Assembly (NCBI RefSeq): GCF_949628265.1
Contig: NC_088789.1
Location: 21,879,883-21,943,882, forward strand
Source: Cloeon dipterum
Lineage: Eukaryota > Arthropoda > Insecta > Ephemeroptera > Baetidae
Direction: 5' to 3'
DNA length: 64,000 nucleotides
Shown here in pieces: positions 38,210 to 50,364 of this stretch. The notes below the pieces were generated by a model. That model did not search any database, had not been told where the DNA came from, and saw only the letters and a program-made list of their open reading frames with translations. Position 1 is the first letter of the stretch. The number at the start of each line of letters is the position of its first letter. The position numbers and the translations under genes are program-made.

Positions 38210-40225
38210 ACTTTTTCACAATCGAAATGCAACTTACTTCTTCTCATAGTCACAGTATCCATTCATTTAAATTGTATTTTTTTTTTATTTGTAGCCGATA
38301 TTTGTAAAAAAGAATAAAAAACTGGATTCATTCTATCGAAAGAAGGAAATTAAAAAATAATTCAAACGTTCCGTGTTTAGTTTTAAAGTGCATGAGCATG
38401 ACTGATGAATTTCCCGTGGCTGATTGTGAGTTGAGCCTGCTCCGGGATTTTATGGCAGAGGGAAGAATAATAAAAGTACGTGCTTGGAAGCCACTACGCG
38501 TGCGCCTAGAGTGCAGCTATTTATTGATCTGTGTGCATCAATGCGCGCCTGTCGCGCTGCTCATAAAAATGTGCGCCCCTAGCTGCTTGCGCCCATCAAA
38601 ACTTGGCAGCTAAAACTTATGCTTAGCACACGAAATACCTTTAAAATCTCAAATTTGTCTTGTGATTTCGGTATTTGGTTATTTCTTTTTACCGCGGAAG
38701 TGAAAAACCATAGCTGAGCTAATTTATTTTGTTTTCCCTTCATATATTTTCGTTTGAGTCAGTCTTTGAAGTTAATTAAGTAAAAAGTTGGACAAAAAAT
38801 CAAAGTTTTTCTCACTAGAACAGATTTTTTAGAAAATACAACAAAGTAACCAAGAAAATTTCATTAAAAATCGGGATTGCCCAGTAATGTTTGATTTTGC
38901 TAATTTTTCTAAAATCATAATGACATCGTTTTTAAGGTTTCAAACAAGAAAATTTACATCCTCATGAATGGTGCACCAGTTGGAGCCAAAACGAGTCGAG
39001 ACTAATAAAGTTTCAACTTTCAAACAACGAGGACAGTCTGATTATTTATTCTGCAGAAATGTCTTCCTTGAGCGTAAACACCTTCAGCCAAAAATTTAAT
39101 CTCTGGACGTCATGCAAAGATACACACATATAAGCACTAAACGAATAAAAAGTTAATTTCTCGCGGGCGAAATTGAAATTAAACAAATTCATAATATATT
39201 TAAGACGGTAAAGAGAGTACAAAAAATCTGGGTTGTTTTTAATTTAATTGTCTGAGGCCTAAAATGGGTCGCAATTTATCATTTCAACTAAATTTTATAA
39301 ACTGCGTGCTGTATTTATTGCACAGAGGAAAAACAAGAGAACGCAAATCCGATCAATATCACGGGGAAAAATTTTAAACCAGAGCAAAATAAACAATATT
39401 ATTATCTAGGAAAAAAGGTTTTGGTGCCTACAAAATCCATTTTAGGAAATTCCATTTTGTTTTTAAATTAAAAATTTTCTACCTTCTCGAACTCTCCACG
39501 AGACGAAACTCGATCAAAATAACTCGATTTTTATTGCTGCTCTCATTATATCAGATTATACGACAAAGCACTATTTATTTATTGAAATTAATGAGTTTTA
39601 GTCGAAATTCGGCCTGCCTCAGGCCGACGGCCACTGGAGGTGGGCGGTGCGGCCGCGCGTTGAGCTCCGCCCCGGCACCCCGAGTGGCCCACCCTTGCTG
39701 CCGCGGCCACCCCTCGGACAAGCGGCAGCCAATGCGTCGGCCGCGCCGCACTTATTGGCCAAGCCAGCTTCACTTCTAGACTTGTTTCAGGCCAATTGAG
39801 AAGTGCGATCGCAGCATTTTAAAACTTCAGACTCATTGACTAATTAGCAGCCCGAAAGAAATCACCAATATTACGGTTCGAATGTTAAAAATGCACGAAT
39901 TTTATTATTTTCTCAAGCCTGGGGATTTATTATTATTTTTAAACAAGCATTTTTCCCTGAAGATGACACAAGTTTATTATTTCAAACAAGTTTCACATTC
40001 CTTTCTTTTAATTTTTATTTTTTTCATTTCACCACAAAGAGTTGTTTGCATTGCAGTGTTAGGTAACTATTCTCGCTTAACTTATGCATGAAGTGGCGAG
40101 GTCGAAGAATTTACAAATATGTTTTGCTTGACAAAACACGGCCAAAATAATAAGTAACAGTTTCAATAAGACTTTTTTAATAAAACAATTAAAAATAAAT
40201 TCATTAATCTACCCTATTTGCCTTC
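38210..40225. other. Intergenic DNA with a sharp GC-rich island at about 39610-39780
   Basis: No gene recognised. A very GC-rich block of about 160 bp sits in AT-rich DNA. It contains a CCAAT box (GCAGCCAATGCG) and an inverted one (TTATTGGCC) within about 30 bp. It resembles a promoter or CpG-island fragment, but the nearest start codon, LYRM9, is on the far side of that gene. Confidence 0.5.
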
Positions 40226-40654
<429 letters not shown>

Positions 40655-41142
40655 CGGCGCCTGATCCCAAACTTGATGGCCGATTCAGGAAAAAAGAATA
40701 AAGAGGATCTTTCCAATATTCTCCAGCCTGTTTACTTTTCTCAGCTGCTGCTCTGCTCTCACGACATCTGGTGAGCTGAAATGAACTAGATTACGCGCGA
40801 AATCGCTGGGGGTACTTGCATGAATTCAGAATCCACAGAGCAAAATAAAACTCATGAAATGTTCGAATTCAAAATATATTAATGTAGAATTTTTATAACA
40901 CTTAAATGCAAAAAAGAATATTTTTTACACTAACCACAAGGCTTTATCACAGTTGGTCACTGTCATTATTTCCTCTCAATTCTTTCAGAAATTCAACTAT
41001 CCACATGGAGAATAGAACTCTAAAAGGCCTTCTACTAAGTCAGAAACCTTAGGAACTAAACATTATATTTTTTTACTTTGTACCAAAATTCTCCAACTAA
41101 AATTGGTATTTTGAAGTTGCTTTTTTAGCATTGGGAAATTCG

Positions 41143-44100
41143 CTAAGGATTGAAAGTAGGGCTTCTTGATCTCGGGAGCCAGTCCAGAGGCAGTTGTCCA
41201 ACTTCAGCGAGGATGGCGGCAACCAAAAATAAGAAATAGAGCAACAGAAGGTAGATGCCGTAGGCACGTCTCGTGGTGAAGCCCATCAAAATCAAGGCGA
41301 TCAAGGAGGACAACATACTTATCGCCAAAAATATGGCGATTACAGGCCCAAAATCTCCGTAGCGGATCTGGAAATATTTAAAATTTAAATAATATATTTA
41401 TGTTAGGAGCCATAGGTGAAATTATCTGCTTATGAATAGGGGATATTGGTTAGTTTCTTAAATAGCCAGTTTTTGTTGAAATAAATCATTACTACAACCT
41501 TCAATTTAAAAGTTTATACCAAAATTAGTTACATTATTACTATTAAAAATTTAAACTAAAATAATTTTCACGTTGCGAATAGGGCTGGAGGAGTAGCTGA
41601 CACCAGGCCAATATGAATAAACTAACGCAACATTTCCCAACGTGGACAATTCCTTTTCATTTTTTTTTTAAATAATACTCACGTAGACTTGATTATCACC
41701 ACTTCCGATAGTGGCCATTGTGAAAGAGATTCCAATGCCTAACAAAATATCTGAGAAAGCTGCAGTTAAGGATCATAAAACATTATTATTTGAAATTTGA
41801 TTTAAACAGTCATTTTTGCAAGGATACTAAACAGAGGACCGCCAAAGCAGGCTGAAAAGCCCATCCTCTCAAAGCCCTGCTTGGCAATCGAGACATTTGT
41901 GATGAAATCTGCCAAAATGACAAATTAACTGGTGAGTTTTCTGAATAATCAATTTAAGCATACCTCCAATGCTGTTTCCCCACGCAAGGACGGTCATGCC
42001 AAGCAAAGTGTCGCTGATATTGGAAAGGATGCCGATCGCCCTGAGCAGATTGACAACCTCGTTTGCCACCATGTAAATTGTCACCACAGCTCCAACAAAG
42101 CCTAGGAAGGCGAAAATCTACGCAAGATCAAGATGTTTTTGTCTTTGAAGAAAAATTGAACTTACTGAATGGTATCTGGGCGGCGTGTAGGGTTTGGTGG
42201 CAAGCAGGACGAACGCACAGGCGACGCATCCAAAGAGGAAAACAAGATACCACAGCTGCAGCCACGGCCAAATCACGGCAACTGTCGCCACTGGAAAAAA
42301 ATGAGAATTTGAATAGAAACAAAGGTTTGACAATAACGTAGATAAATTATAAAATGTGTATTTTAAACGAAAACACTTGACTTTTAATCAATTAAACACA
42401 GGAAAACTATTTTAAAATTAATATAATTTGAAGAAAATTGTATTAACAAAAATCCTAGGGAAACATAACCTGGCAAGTTTAATTTAAGCATCTTAATTCC
42501 TACACCATGAGATAAATTGTAAAAAAACCTTCAGAAATGTTATTTTCAGACTTCAATTGTTTTCTTCAGAGCATTGCAGCACAAGATTTTTAAATTTCGC
42601 ACATTTTAAGTGGCTAACAATATATTTAAAAATATAAAATTCCTCTGCAAAACTTAAACTTTAAAATTGAATTATCATACATTTTTCAATGGCCAACGCG
42701 AGTTAATTTCATGCTCAAAAATGAATGTCCTTGACTTGGAAAGATTTGTTCCCATTTGAGCTCTTGATCTGCACTCTTTTTGGAAAAGTAAGTAAATATA
42801 AACATGCTCCAAGAAAAAAATGGGTTTCTCGCAGTTTTTTTTTCAAAATTGAACAAAGAGAACATAAATAGTGTGCAAACCCTGATAGAAAACCCAAATT
42901 TGTACCTTGAGTGGCGAAAATACAGAAGAGTGGGCAGGTAAGGCAGTGCAACGCATTGAGCGGCCGGCACCAGCCGTGTCTGAGCGCCGTGTAGTTGACC
43001 ACGGGCAAGACGAGGGCCAAGATGAGCACAATTGGGAGCTGCAGCCAGTGCAACACCCGATTTGCCAAGCAACATTCTGGCTTCTTGGGACCGATGAGTT
43101 GCACAAGCCCCTCTTGCAGTTCTCGCCAGATGTTTGGTCTTCGTGCACTAGCCTTTCCTGTGGGGGAAAAAATGGAACTGATTCAAATGGGGGGATTTTT
43201 TTATATTAACCTGTTAAAAGAGGAGTGTTCTCATCAAGTGTACAATCCTCCTGTGGCATTGGCGGCTCTGCTGCAATGCCCTGGCATCTAAGCTCTTTGC
43301 ATCTATCCTGCTGGATGGCCAACTCTTGGACAATGCTGACTGTCATTGATCTCTTGCGGTCCAGCACCTCATTTGGATCATGGCTTGACGACCCAGGCAA
43401 GCTCAGAGTCGAGGTTTGACCATTGCGGTCCGGAAAATCCCCAGTCTTTCGCTCTTCAGCGTTCTTTTCAACATCTGCAAACCACACAATTATCTGCTGG
43501 CAGATTAAATTTAAATTTTGAAATACCAATCGGAGGTTGCGTCTTGAGGCAGAACTTTTCTGACAGGACCACTGTTATGTAGACCAGGTAAAGGATAATG
43601 AACCCTAAGAAAATTTTTTTCATTATTTAAGAAAGAGGAAAAAACCCAGAAAATTACCAATGGCCTCCCAGGTAGTGATGATCCCTTTATAGAAGATATA
43701 AAAGGCCCAGTAAACCGCCCCTAGATAGAAGATGAGGTCACGCAGAAAAGACCTGTCGACGACCTTGAACGGTCTGATGATGATGATGGAGCCTGCAATG
43801 ACTGTTGTCACAAAGAGGCCAGAGCCTAGGAGTTCTCCGAAAATAAGTTCAGATCGACCGTGAGGAGCTCCTGCGAGCGAGGTGAATATGTCCGGGGAGC
43901 CATTGCCAAAGGCGAGGATGGTCACTCCGGCAAGGCTCTCTGATAGGCCCAAAACTTTGGCTATCACTGTCAGAGATGGACAAAAACTGCAAAAAAATTC
44001 ATATTAAATCGGGAATTATTGAAACAAACGTAAAAATATTTAAATTAGTTGAAATAAAATATTTTGTTAAGCTATGAACTATGAAATAATTTTAAGTTGA

Positions 44101-45548
44101 ATTAAATTTCAATCGAAATTTGAAGATTTGAGAGAAGCGTTTAGTGATAAAATTTTGACTTACAAGTCGTTGGCTGATTTTCCAAGCAGGAAAAACATCA
44201 AGACCAGCCATCCCACCTACAGAAAAATACACAGTTATTTCAAAGTGAAGGCAAATTCACAATCATACCCACAAGGGGATTTATGTAATTAAGGCTATCG
44301 ACCAGCGTAGCAATTTCTTTTAAGATTTTAGATTAGAAATTAAACCCCTATCAGAACATTTCCAAATTTGTTAAATAAATTCATAAATTTGTGAAGAGAA
44401 ATTGTTGCCATTCGTTTTGAAGATTTTTTTAATCATTTTAAAACTGGCCATGCACAAACTTAAATTTAATTTCCTACTTGTAAACCATACAAAAATTTTA
44501 GAACAATTATAACAATAAAATTTGCTCTTACAGAAACTGCAACTCCAGCAAACCTAGTGGTTGCTGAGAATTTGCAGAACAGAAAGTAGAGGTAGGGCAC
44601 GAAAGAGCTCTCAGTGAGGCAGTCGGCCGTCTCTTGCACGAACGCGCACTTTGCATCTTCAGGCAGTAGCTGCACTTGCACACACTTCTCCTCCTGCAGA
44701 TTGAATGAAAAAATTAGTCAACGCCGCGATATTGCCCAACACCAATGATTTCTAGTTTGGGACGAATTTATGCTGCTGACTTCCTAAAATAGAGAGTCTA
44801 AATTTAATCTAAAGAGAAAACTGGTTTGCTTCGCACAAGGTCATAATGCTACAAGGCACATAAAATACTAAAACCCAAAAATAACCGTAAACGTTTCTAC
44901 TCTCTCTGTATAAATAAAAATTAACGTACGCATGATGAAGAATATAAATAAATGAAATCCGCAGTGAATCTGTCTTGCATACCAAAATCTTATGAATTCA
45001 CGTGGACTTTGCAAACAATGTTGCTTTGTTGCGACAAAACTCAAGTGAAATACAAATGAAACACGCATGCAGGCTACTAAAATGCGCCACTCACCAGCTT
45101 GTTATTTGTTTCTTACGGAAAATATGTTTATGAAAAAATTACGCATCAAAGTTCAGGTTGTTTGCCAATGCAAAAATATTGTGTGAGTACCCCAGGTTGT
45201 TTACTCGGCGTGACTGCAGCCCGATTCAGTTACAAAAATAAGAAAAATGATCCTGCAACTTGATGCAGACAGAATAATAATTATATAGGGTCTGTGCGCG
45301 TGATTCGATATAAGCAAACAGTGTCTTATCATTTCGAACGCGAGGATTGCCAGTTTATACACTTTGGGGGAGAGCCGAATGATAATATTGAAGAACTATA
45401 CAGAGTGATAGGTTGAATTTAATTCATTTTAACTATTCTAAAATAAATTATCAAAAGAACAAACCTGTTGAGGGTCTCCCAGGGAAGCTAATGTGTAGAT
45501 GCCGGAAACAAAGTAATCCAGAGGATGCAGCTCACTCAGGTTGCTCAT
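41143..45548 (-). CDS. NCLX: Mitochondrial sodium/calcium exchanger (NCLX, SLC8B1 family)
   Basis: It exports Ca2+ from the mitochondrial matrix in exchange for Na+ (or Li+) across the inner membrane. Twelve exons give 624 aa: 45548-45465, 44693-44532, 44216-44164, 43986-43658, 43604-43527, 43474-43211, 43157-42906, 42290-42166, 42117-41964, 41908-41828, 41750-41683 and 41367-41143. Both exchanger repeats are clear. Alpha-1 at about residues 117-137 has FGNGSPDIF with N128, P131 and D132. Alpha-2 at about 487-503 has WGNSIGDF with N497 and D501. Between them is a long hydrophilic loop (about 236-340) with acidic and Ser-rich sequence, where regulation occurs in the family. An N-terminal Cys-containing segment (EEKCVQVQ..DAKCAF..ADCL) matches the vertebrate protein. 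The N-terminus lacks an obvious amphipathic mitochondrial presequence. Its 5' end faces the aminopeptidase gene about 1 kb away. Confidence 0.95.
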
Positions 45549-46507
45549 GTCAACTGGCAGAGCGGCTGCAATTGGAGGTCAGGGTGGTGGCCGACTGATG
45601 CTTTTCCACCTATTCCTTCGCAAAGCGCGCTCTCCCACCGCTAATCCTGACGGCAAGCTGCTAACACAGAGAGGAAGTTATGTAAAATGCAAAGCATTTC
45701 TTTGCGAGCTGCGTGCAAAAAGAGTGACAAATGCACAGTCCAGCAATGCGTTAAATTCCTAATTTTGTTTCATTGGTTGAAAAAATGTCTTGCACACGGT
45801 CTTTAGGAAAAATGGAAATCGAATGGTATATATTTATAGAATGCCATTCTGATTGGAGAATATGTTTCACAAGGAAGATTTTTATGCAATTTTCCATTAA
45901 GTTTATTAGTTTTCTTTTAAATGTATACAAAGGAAAATCACAAGAAAGATTTTTTGCCACAATGATGATGTAACGAAGGGCTAAAACACCTCTAATATTT
46001 CCGATTTGATTTTAATTTCCCAGTACAATTATTTTTTAAGCAAATTTCTTCCAAAAAATCTTCCCTCAGTGGCGTTGTGTTCTGGGTTCGTAGGAAGACA
46101 TTTATCTGGGAATGGGAACTCATTTTTGACACTGTAAGGAGTCAAATTATGAAAATTGACTTTTTCTGAATGAAATACATAATAGTGTGGGATTGAAATA
46201 AATAATATTTAAAATTCCCGAAATGTTCAAAATCAATTATACATTCCTTGGTGAGCATGATGGTATATGGCTCACGTTTTCGTAATCGATCTTATTAGGT
46301 ACAATCACGTGCTTTAGAATTATTCAATTCTATAAATGTGACCATCCAGATCGATAATTTTGAATTAAACCATGCCAAGTTGATAATCATGAACAAAGAG
46401 TTGCAACACGCTCTTGAGGACGAATTAAAAAATTGGGAATCACACAAGCGCTGATATTTTAATTATCAGTGGAAAAAAAAAACCAAAACCTCCGTGTGCA
46501 AAATTGA
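45549..46507. other. Divergent intergenic region between NCLX and the aminopeptidase
   Basis: Contains the NCLX upstream sequence (GC-richer to about 45740) and the aminopeptidase proximal promoter at the right end. The middle is AT-rich with no recognisable gene. Confidence 0.5.
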
Positions 46508-46540
46508 TATAAACTTATGGTCCTAGTTATTCGGTCAGTT
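46451..46540 (+). promoter_or_regulatory. Aminopeptidase core promoter: TATA box, initiator and inverted GATA pair
   Basis: TATAAA lies at 46508-46513, and an arthropod initiator TCAGTT at 46535-46540 with its A at 46537. The 29-nt spacing between the TATA T and the initiator A is textbook. Start at 46537 would give a 25-nt 5'UTR before the ATG at 46562. Upstream, CTGATA (46451-46456) and TATCAG (46464-46469) form an inverted pair of GATA-type sites about 70-85 bp from the start; GATA factors drive midgut genes in insects, so gut expression is a reasonable inference. Confidence 0.7.
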
Positions 46541-46561
46541 GAGGACAAGTAGGCAATCGCT

Positions 46562-49500
46562 ATGCGTTTAATTTTATTGTTCTCGATTTCCTCGCTGCTG
46601 CTTGCGTGGGCTGCAGCCAGCGAGCCCTCGGTGAAGGATTATGAGAGACTGAGAGAGCTGGGACAAAATCCGAGGAATGGCCCAAATCTGCTCGGCCGCA
46701 CAAACCTTTTCCATAAAACCCGGCATGCTCAAAAGGTACGATTAATCAGAAATTAATTCAAATTAAAACCCACGTCTGTTTGTATATCGTAGAAAACCGG
46801 CAGTTCCGCGCGTGCTGTGGAAGATTATCTCTTGCCTAGTGATGTGGAACCTGTGTCTTATGAAGTGCAGCTGATCCCCTACTTGCAAAACTCGCCAGTT
46901 CCTGGAGCCGAGTTCACCTTCGATGGAAGGGTTGATATTAAAATTTTGGCTGACAGACCAACGTCCACCGTTGTCCTGCACGCTGAGCAACTCAATATCC
47001 TCAATATTGGAGTTACTCAGGTATGGACTTGAAATATGAAAATGCAGAAAATACTAAAACCCTTGGGACGCAGGATACAACTGGATTGGTTGTGCCTGTG
47101 ATTGATTGGAATTTGGTCACTGACGACAGGCACTTTTTAACCATCAACTTGGCAGAATCTCTGCTCAGTGGACAAGAATACCATCTCAATATCAATTTTA
47201 CTGGAATCCTGAACAGCGAGGGTTATGGCTTCTTCAGGAGCCGCACCACCGATGAAAATGGAAACACTGGGTATGAAATTCATAAATACTTCTAAATCAG
47301 ATTAAAATTGAAAATTTCAGCTGGGTGGCAACAACGCAATTCGAGTCTGTCGGCGCGAGAAGATCTTTCCCCTGCTTTGATGAGCCAGCTTCGAAAGCTA
47401 CCTTCACGATTATTTTGGCCCAAGAACCTGGTTACACCGCTGTAGCAAATATGCCACTGGAATCTACATACACAAGTCCCGAGTAAGGAAATTTAAACAT
47501 GTCTAGACGAACTTGACTGATTAAATTCATTAAATAAATTTAGACTGCCAGCTGGATGGACCTTTGCCAAATTCCTTCCCTCCCCGAGAATGTCCAGCTA
47601 TCTTGTGGCTTTCACTACTTCTAATTATGCAAGGCTGGAAAGTACAAAAGACAGCAGGTTTGCTTGCACGTGTGACCAAAAGTCACGATGACCTAATTCA
47701 TTACATTATGAACAAAGGTTCGCCGTGTGGGCTTTGAGCAAAGATGTACAAAAAGGCGAATATGCAAATGATATCGCGCCTGACCACTTCAACTATTATC
47801 AGACGTACACAAACACAGATTATGGAATGCCCAAAGTCGACCAGCTCGCCTACCAAGATTTCTTTTCTGGGGCCATGGAAAACTGGGGTCACATCTCCTA
47901 TGTGTAAAATGATTAATAAAACACTAGCACCCTGCAATTATTTTTTAAACAATTTTCAGTGAGGATCTTTTGCTGTGGGATCCTGCTACTGGTTCTCAAG
48001 CAAGCAAGCAGTTGGCCACCCAGGTCATTTCTCACGAGTTGACGCATCAGTGGTTTGGAGACATTGTGAGCCCTCTTTGGTGGAGCGACCTCTGGCTCAA
48101 TGAGGGATTCGCGACCTACTTTGAATTTTATGCGACAGGCGAAGTAATACAATTTTTAGCTTTGCAAAAACCTGAATCTAAAAAATGAATAAATTTTGCA
48201 GCTTAACCCTGACTGGCTTATGGATCAGCAGTTCCAAACAGACAACACTTTCGACGCCTTTGACGTTGACGCATTCGCGTTTTTCAGTCACCCGGTGCAC
48301 GCCGATGTGGACAGTCCTGCCTCCATTGACGGAATTTTCGACACCATGTCCTACAACAAAGGCGGCTGTTTGGTCAAATTTATGCTCAACCTGTTGGGTC
48401 CGACCAATTTCAGAAGTGGAATCATTGATTACATGACAAAAATGTGAGATTCACACGACCATCAGCTTTTTTAAAAATAACTCGTCGACCCCTCTTCAGG
48501 GCTTACGGCGCTGCTCACCAAAACGACCTTTTTGCCTCTCTGGAGCCGCACGTGCCCGCAGGAATTCTGCCCGATGGAGTGACCCTGGCGCAAGTCATGG
48601 ACACCTTCACCCTTCAGGAGGGCGTCCCTGCCGTCACTGTGATTAGAGATTACGCGACAGGAACTGCTCAGGTCTCTCAGACGAGATTTTCGGTCAGCAC
48701 CAGTGAGCAATGGCTCATCCCTCTGACCCTGACCACCCAGAGCGAATTGAACTTTGCAAATCAAGTCCCAAAGAGTTGGCTCCTCACGGCTGAAAGCTCG
48801 ATTGGGTCTGCTGAGGGAATTCCCGCGGATAACGAATGGATCATCGTCAACATCCAACAGACAGGTGGATTTAAATGCCGTAAATGTTGAAATTAATGCC
48901 AAAATAATTAATCGATAGGTTACTACCGAGTTAACTACGATCAGACCAACTGGGATCTACTCTTCGCTTATCTAAATGATATTGCGACTGCGGATTTGAT
49001 CGACCCACTTAACAGAGCTCAAATTTTGGACGACTCGCTCGCCTTTGGAATTACAAAGCAGCTCAACTACAAAACAGCCCTCTCCAGCACCCTCTACCTC
49101 CGTCACGAGAAGGAGTATGGCCCCTGGGCAGCAGCCCTGAGGCGCTTGGAGTTCATTAGAGACAGAATGTACCAAACACCCGAGACAGCCAGCTTGTTCA
49201 ATAAGTAAAATACAACTCAATAGCTTTTGTTGGACTTAAATTAAAAGAAACGGTTCGCAGGTACCTGAGCACCCGTCTGGATAATGTCTTCCAACATGTG
49301 TCCGGACTGAGTGTCGACAGCGCTGAGAGCCATGCTACCAGCATCACCCGCAACCTGATTTCCAAGTGGGCCTGCAACACCGGTTTGGAATCGTGCAACC
49401 AACAAGGCCAGGCCCTTTTGAAGCAGTGGCAGTCCACAGTTCAGCCCCACGTCAACAATCCGTGAGCAAGAAAACATCCCGGTTGGTTAATTATTTTTCG

Positions 49501-50199
49501 TTATTAAAATTTCAGCCTGAAGGAGGACATAAAGAGCGTTGCTTATTGTGCTGGTATGCGTTTCGGAAACCTCGAGGACTTCAACTTCCTCATGTCGCAG
49601 TACGCAAGTGCAAAGAGTGCCAGCGAGCAGACTAAACTTCTCGGAGCTCTTGGATGCGCAACTGATGCTTCCATCCTCCAAAGGCAAGAATATAAATAAA
49701 TAGGCTCACTCACCTAACATAAAATTCAGGTACTTGGAGGAAACAATTCGTCAACCTGCCTCCGTCATCAGAGCTGGAGACGCTTTGAGCGTCTTCTTCT
49801 CCGTGTACAGCAACCCAATTGGTACAGAACTGGCCCTGGACTTCCTCATCGAAAACTACTCAGAGCTGAAAAATATGTTGGTTTTGTTATATTATTGTTT
49901 ACAAATGTTTTAATTTCATTTTAAAGCATGAACGTGGGCTTGGCACTCGCTGGAATTTCTGAGAAGCTCAACACTCAATCTCATTACGAGAAGGTAGGAA
50001 TTAATTGAGAAAAACGCACCTGTTTATTAAATGAGCGATTCTTTAGATCGTTGTGTTCATGCAAGACCACATGGAGGAGCTTTCCCTGGAGGACAAGGCG
50101 TTCTTTGCCAGTGCCCTGACAAACCTCTCCAAGATCCTCGACTGGAACGCTGATCATCTGGCTGAAGTGATGCTGTTTTTTGTTGAAAATCAGCCTTGA
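46562..50199 (+). CDS. Secreted M1-family zinc aminopeptidase (aminopeptidase N-like)
   Basis: It removes N-terminal residues from peptides. Fifteen exons give 957 aa: 46562-46735, 46793-47020, 47074-47270, 47321-47482, 47544-47657, 47718-47903, 47960-48143, 48202-48443, 48500-48864, 48919-49204, 49261-49461, 49516-49683, 49730-49876, 49927-49993 and 50047-50199. A signal peptide covers about residues 1-19. The exopeptidase motif GAMEN is at 343-347, the zinc site HELTH at 379-383 with the third ligand in NEGF (E402), and the catalytic-type Tyr at 466. The C-terminal ERAP1-like domain is complete. Unlike classic insect midgut aminopeptidases, I see no C-terminal hydrophobic GPI signal (it ends LFFVENQP) and no N-terminal stalk anchor, so it looks secreted. 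Introns are 46-61 nt; intron 12 uses GC-AG. AATAAA at 50205-50210 implies a very short 3'UTR. Confidence 0.95.
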
Positions 50200-50364
50200 T
50201 GGGAAATAAAAATGAAGCTTGCAATGCGTGAGCATTGTTTTAAAAACCAACCACGAATTTACAGTGAACAATATATTTATTCATGGGAGTATTTACACCA
50301 AGGATCGCCGATGTGCACTAAATTAACTGAGTCAGTCGTAAATTCTATCCAAGTTTTTCACTCC

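Noticed and set aside
37969-38307. 112-codon plus-strand frame
   Set aside because: It reads straight through the tRNA-Tyr gene, so it cannot be a protein gene.
47021-47043. A 23-nt intron in the aminopeptidase (acceptor AAATGCAG)
   Set aside because: Too short to splice. The acceptor at 47073 gives a 53-nt intron like its neighbours and restores the conserved frame.
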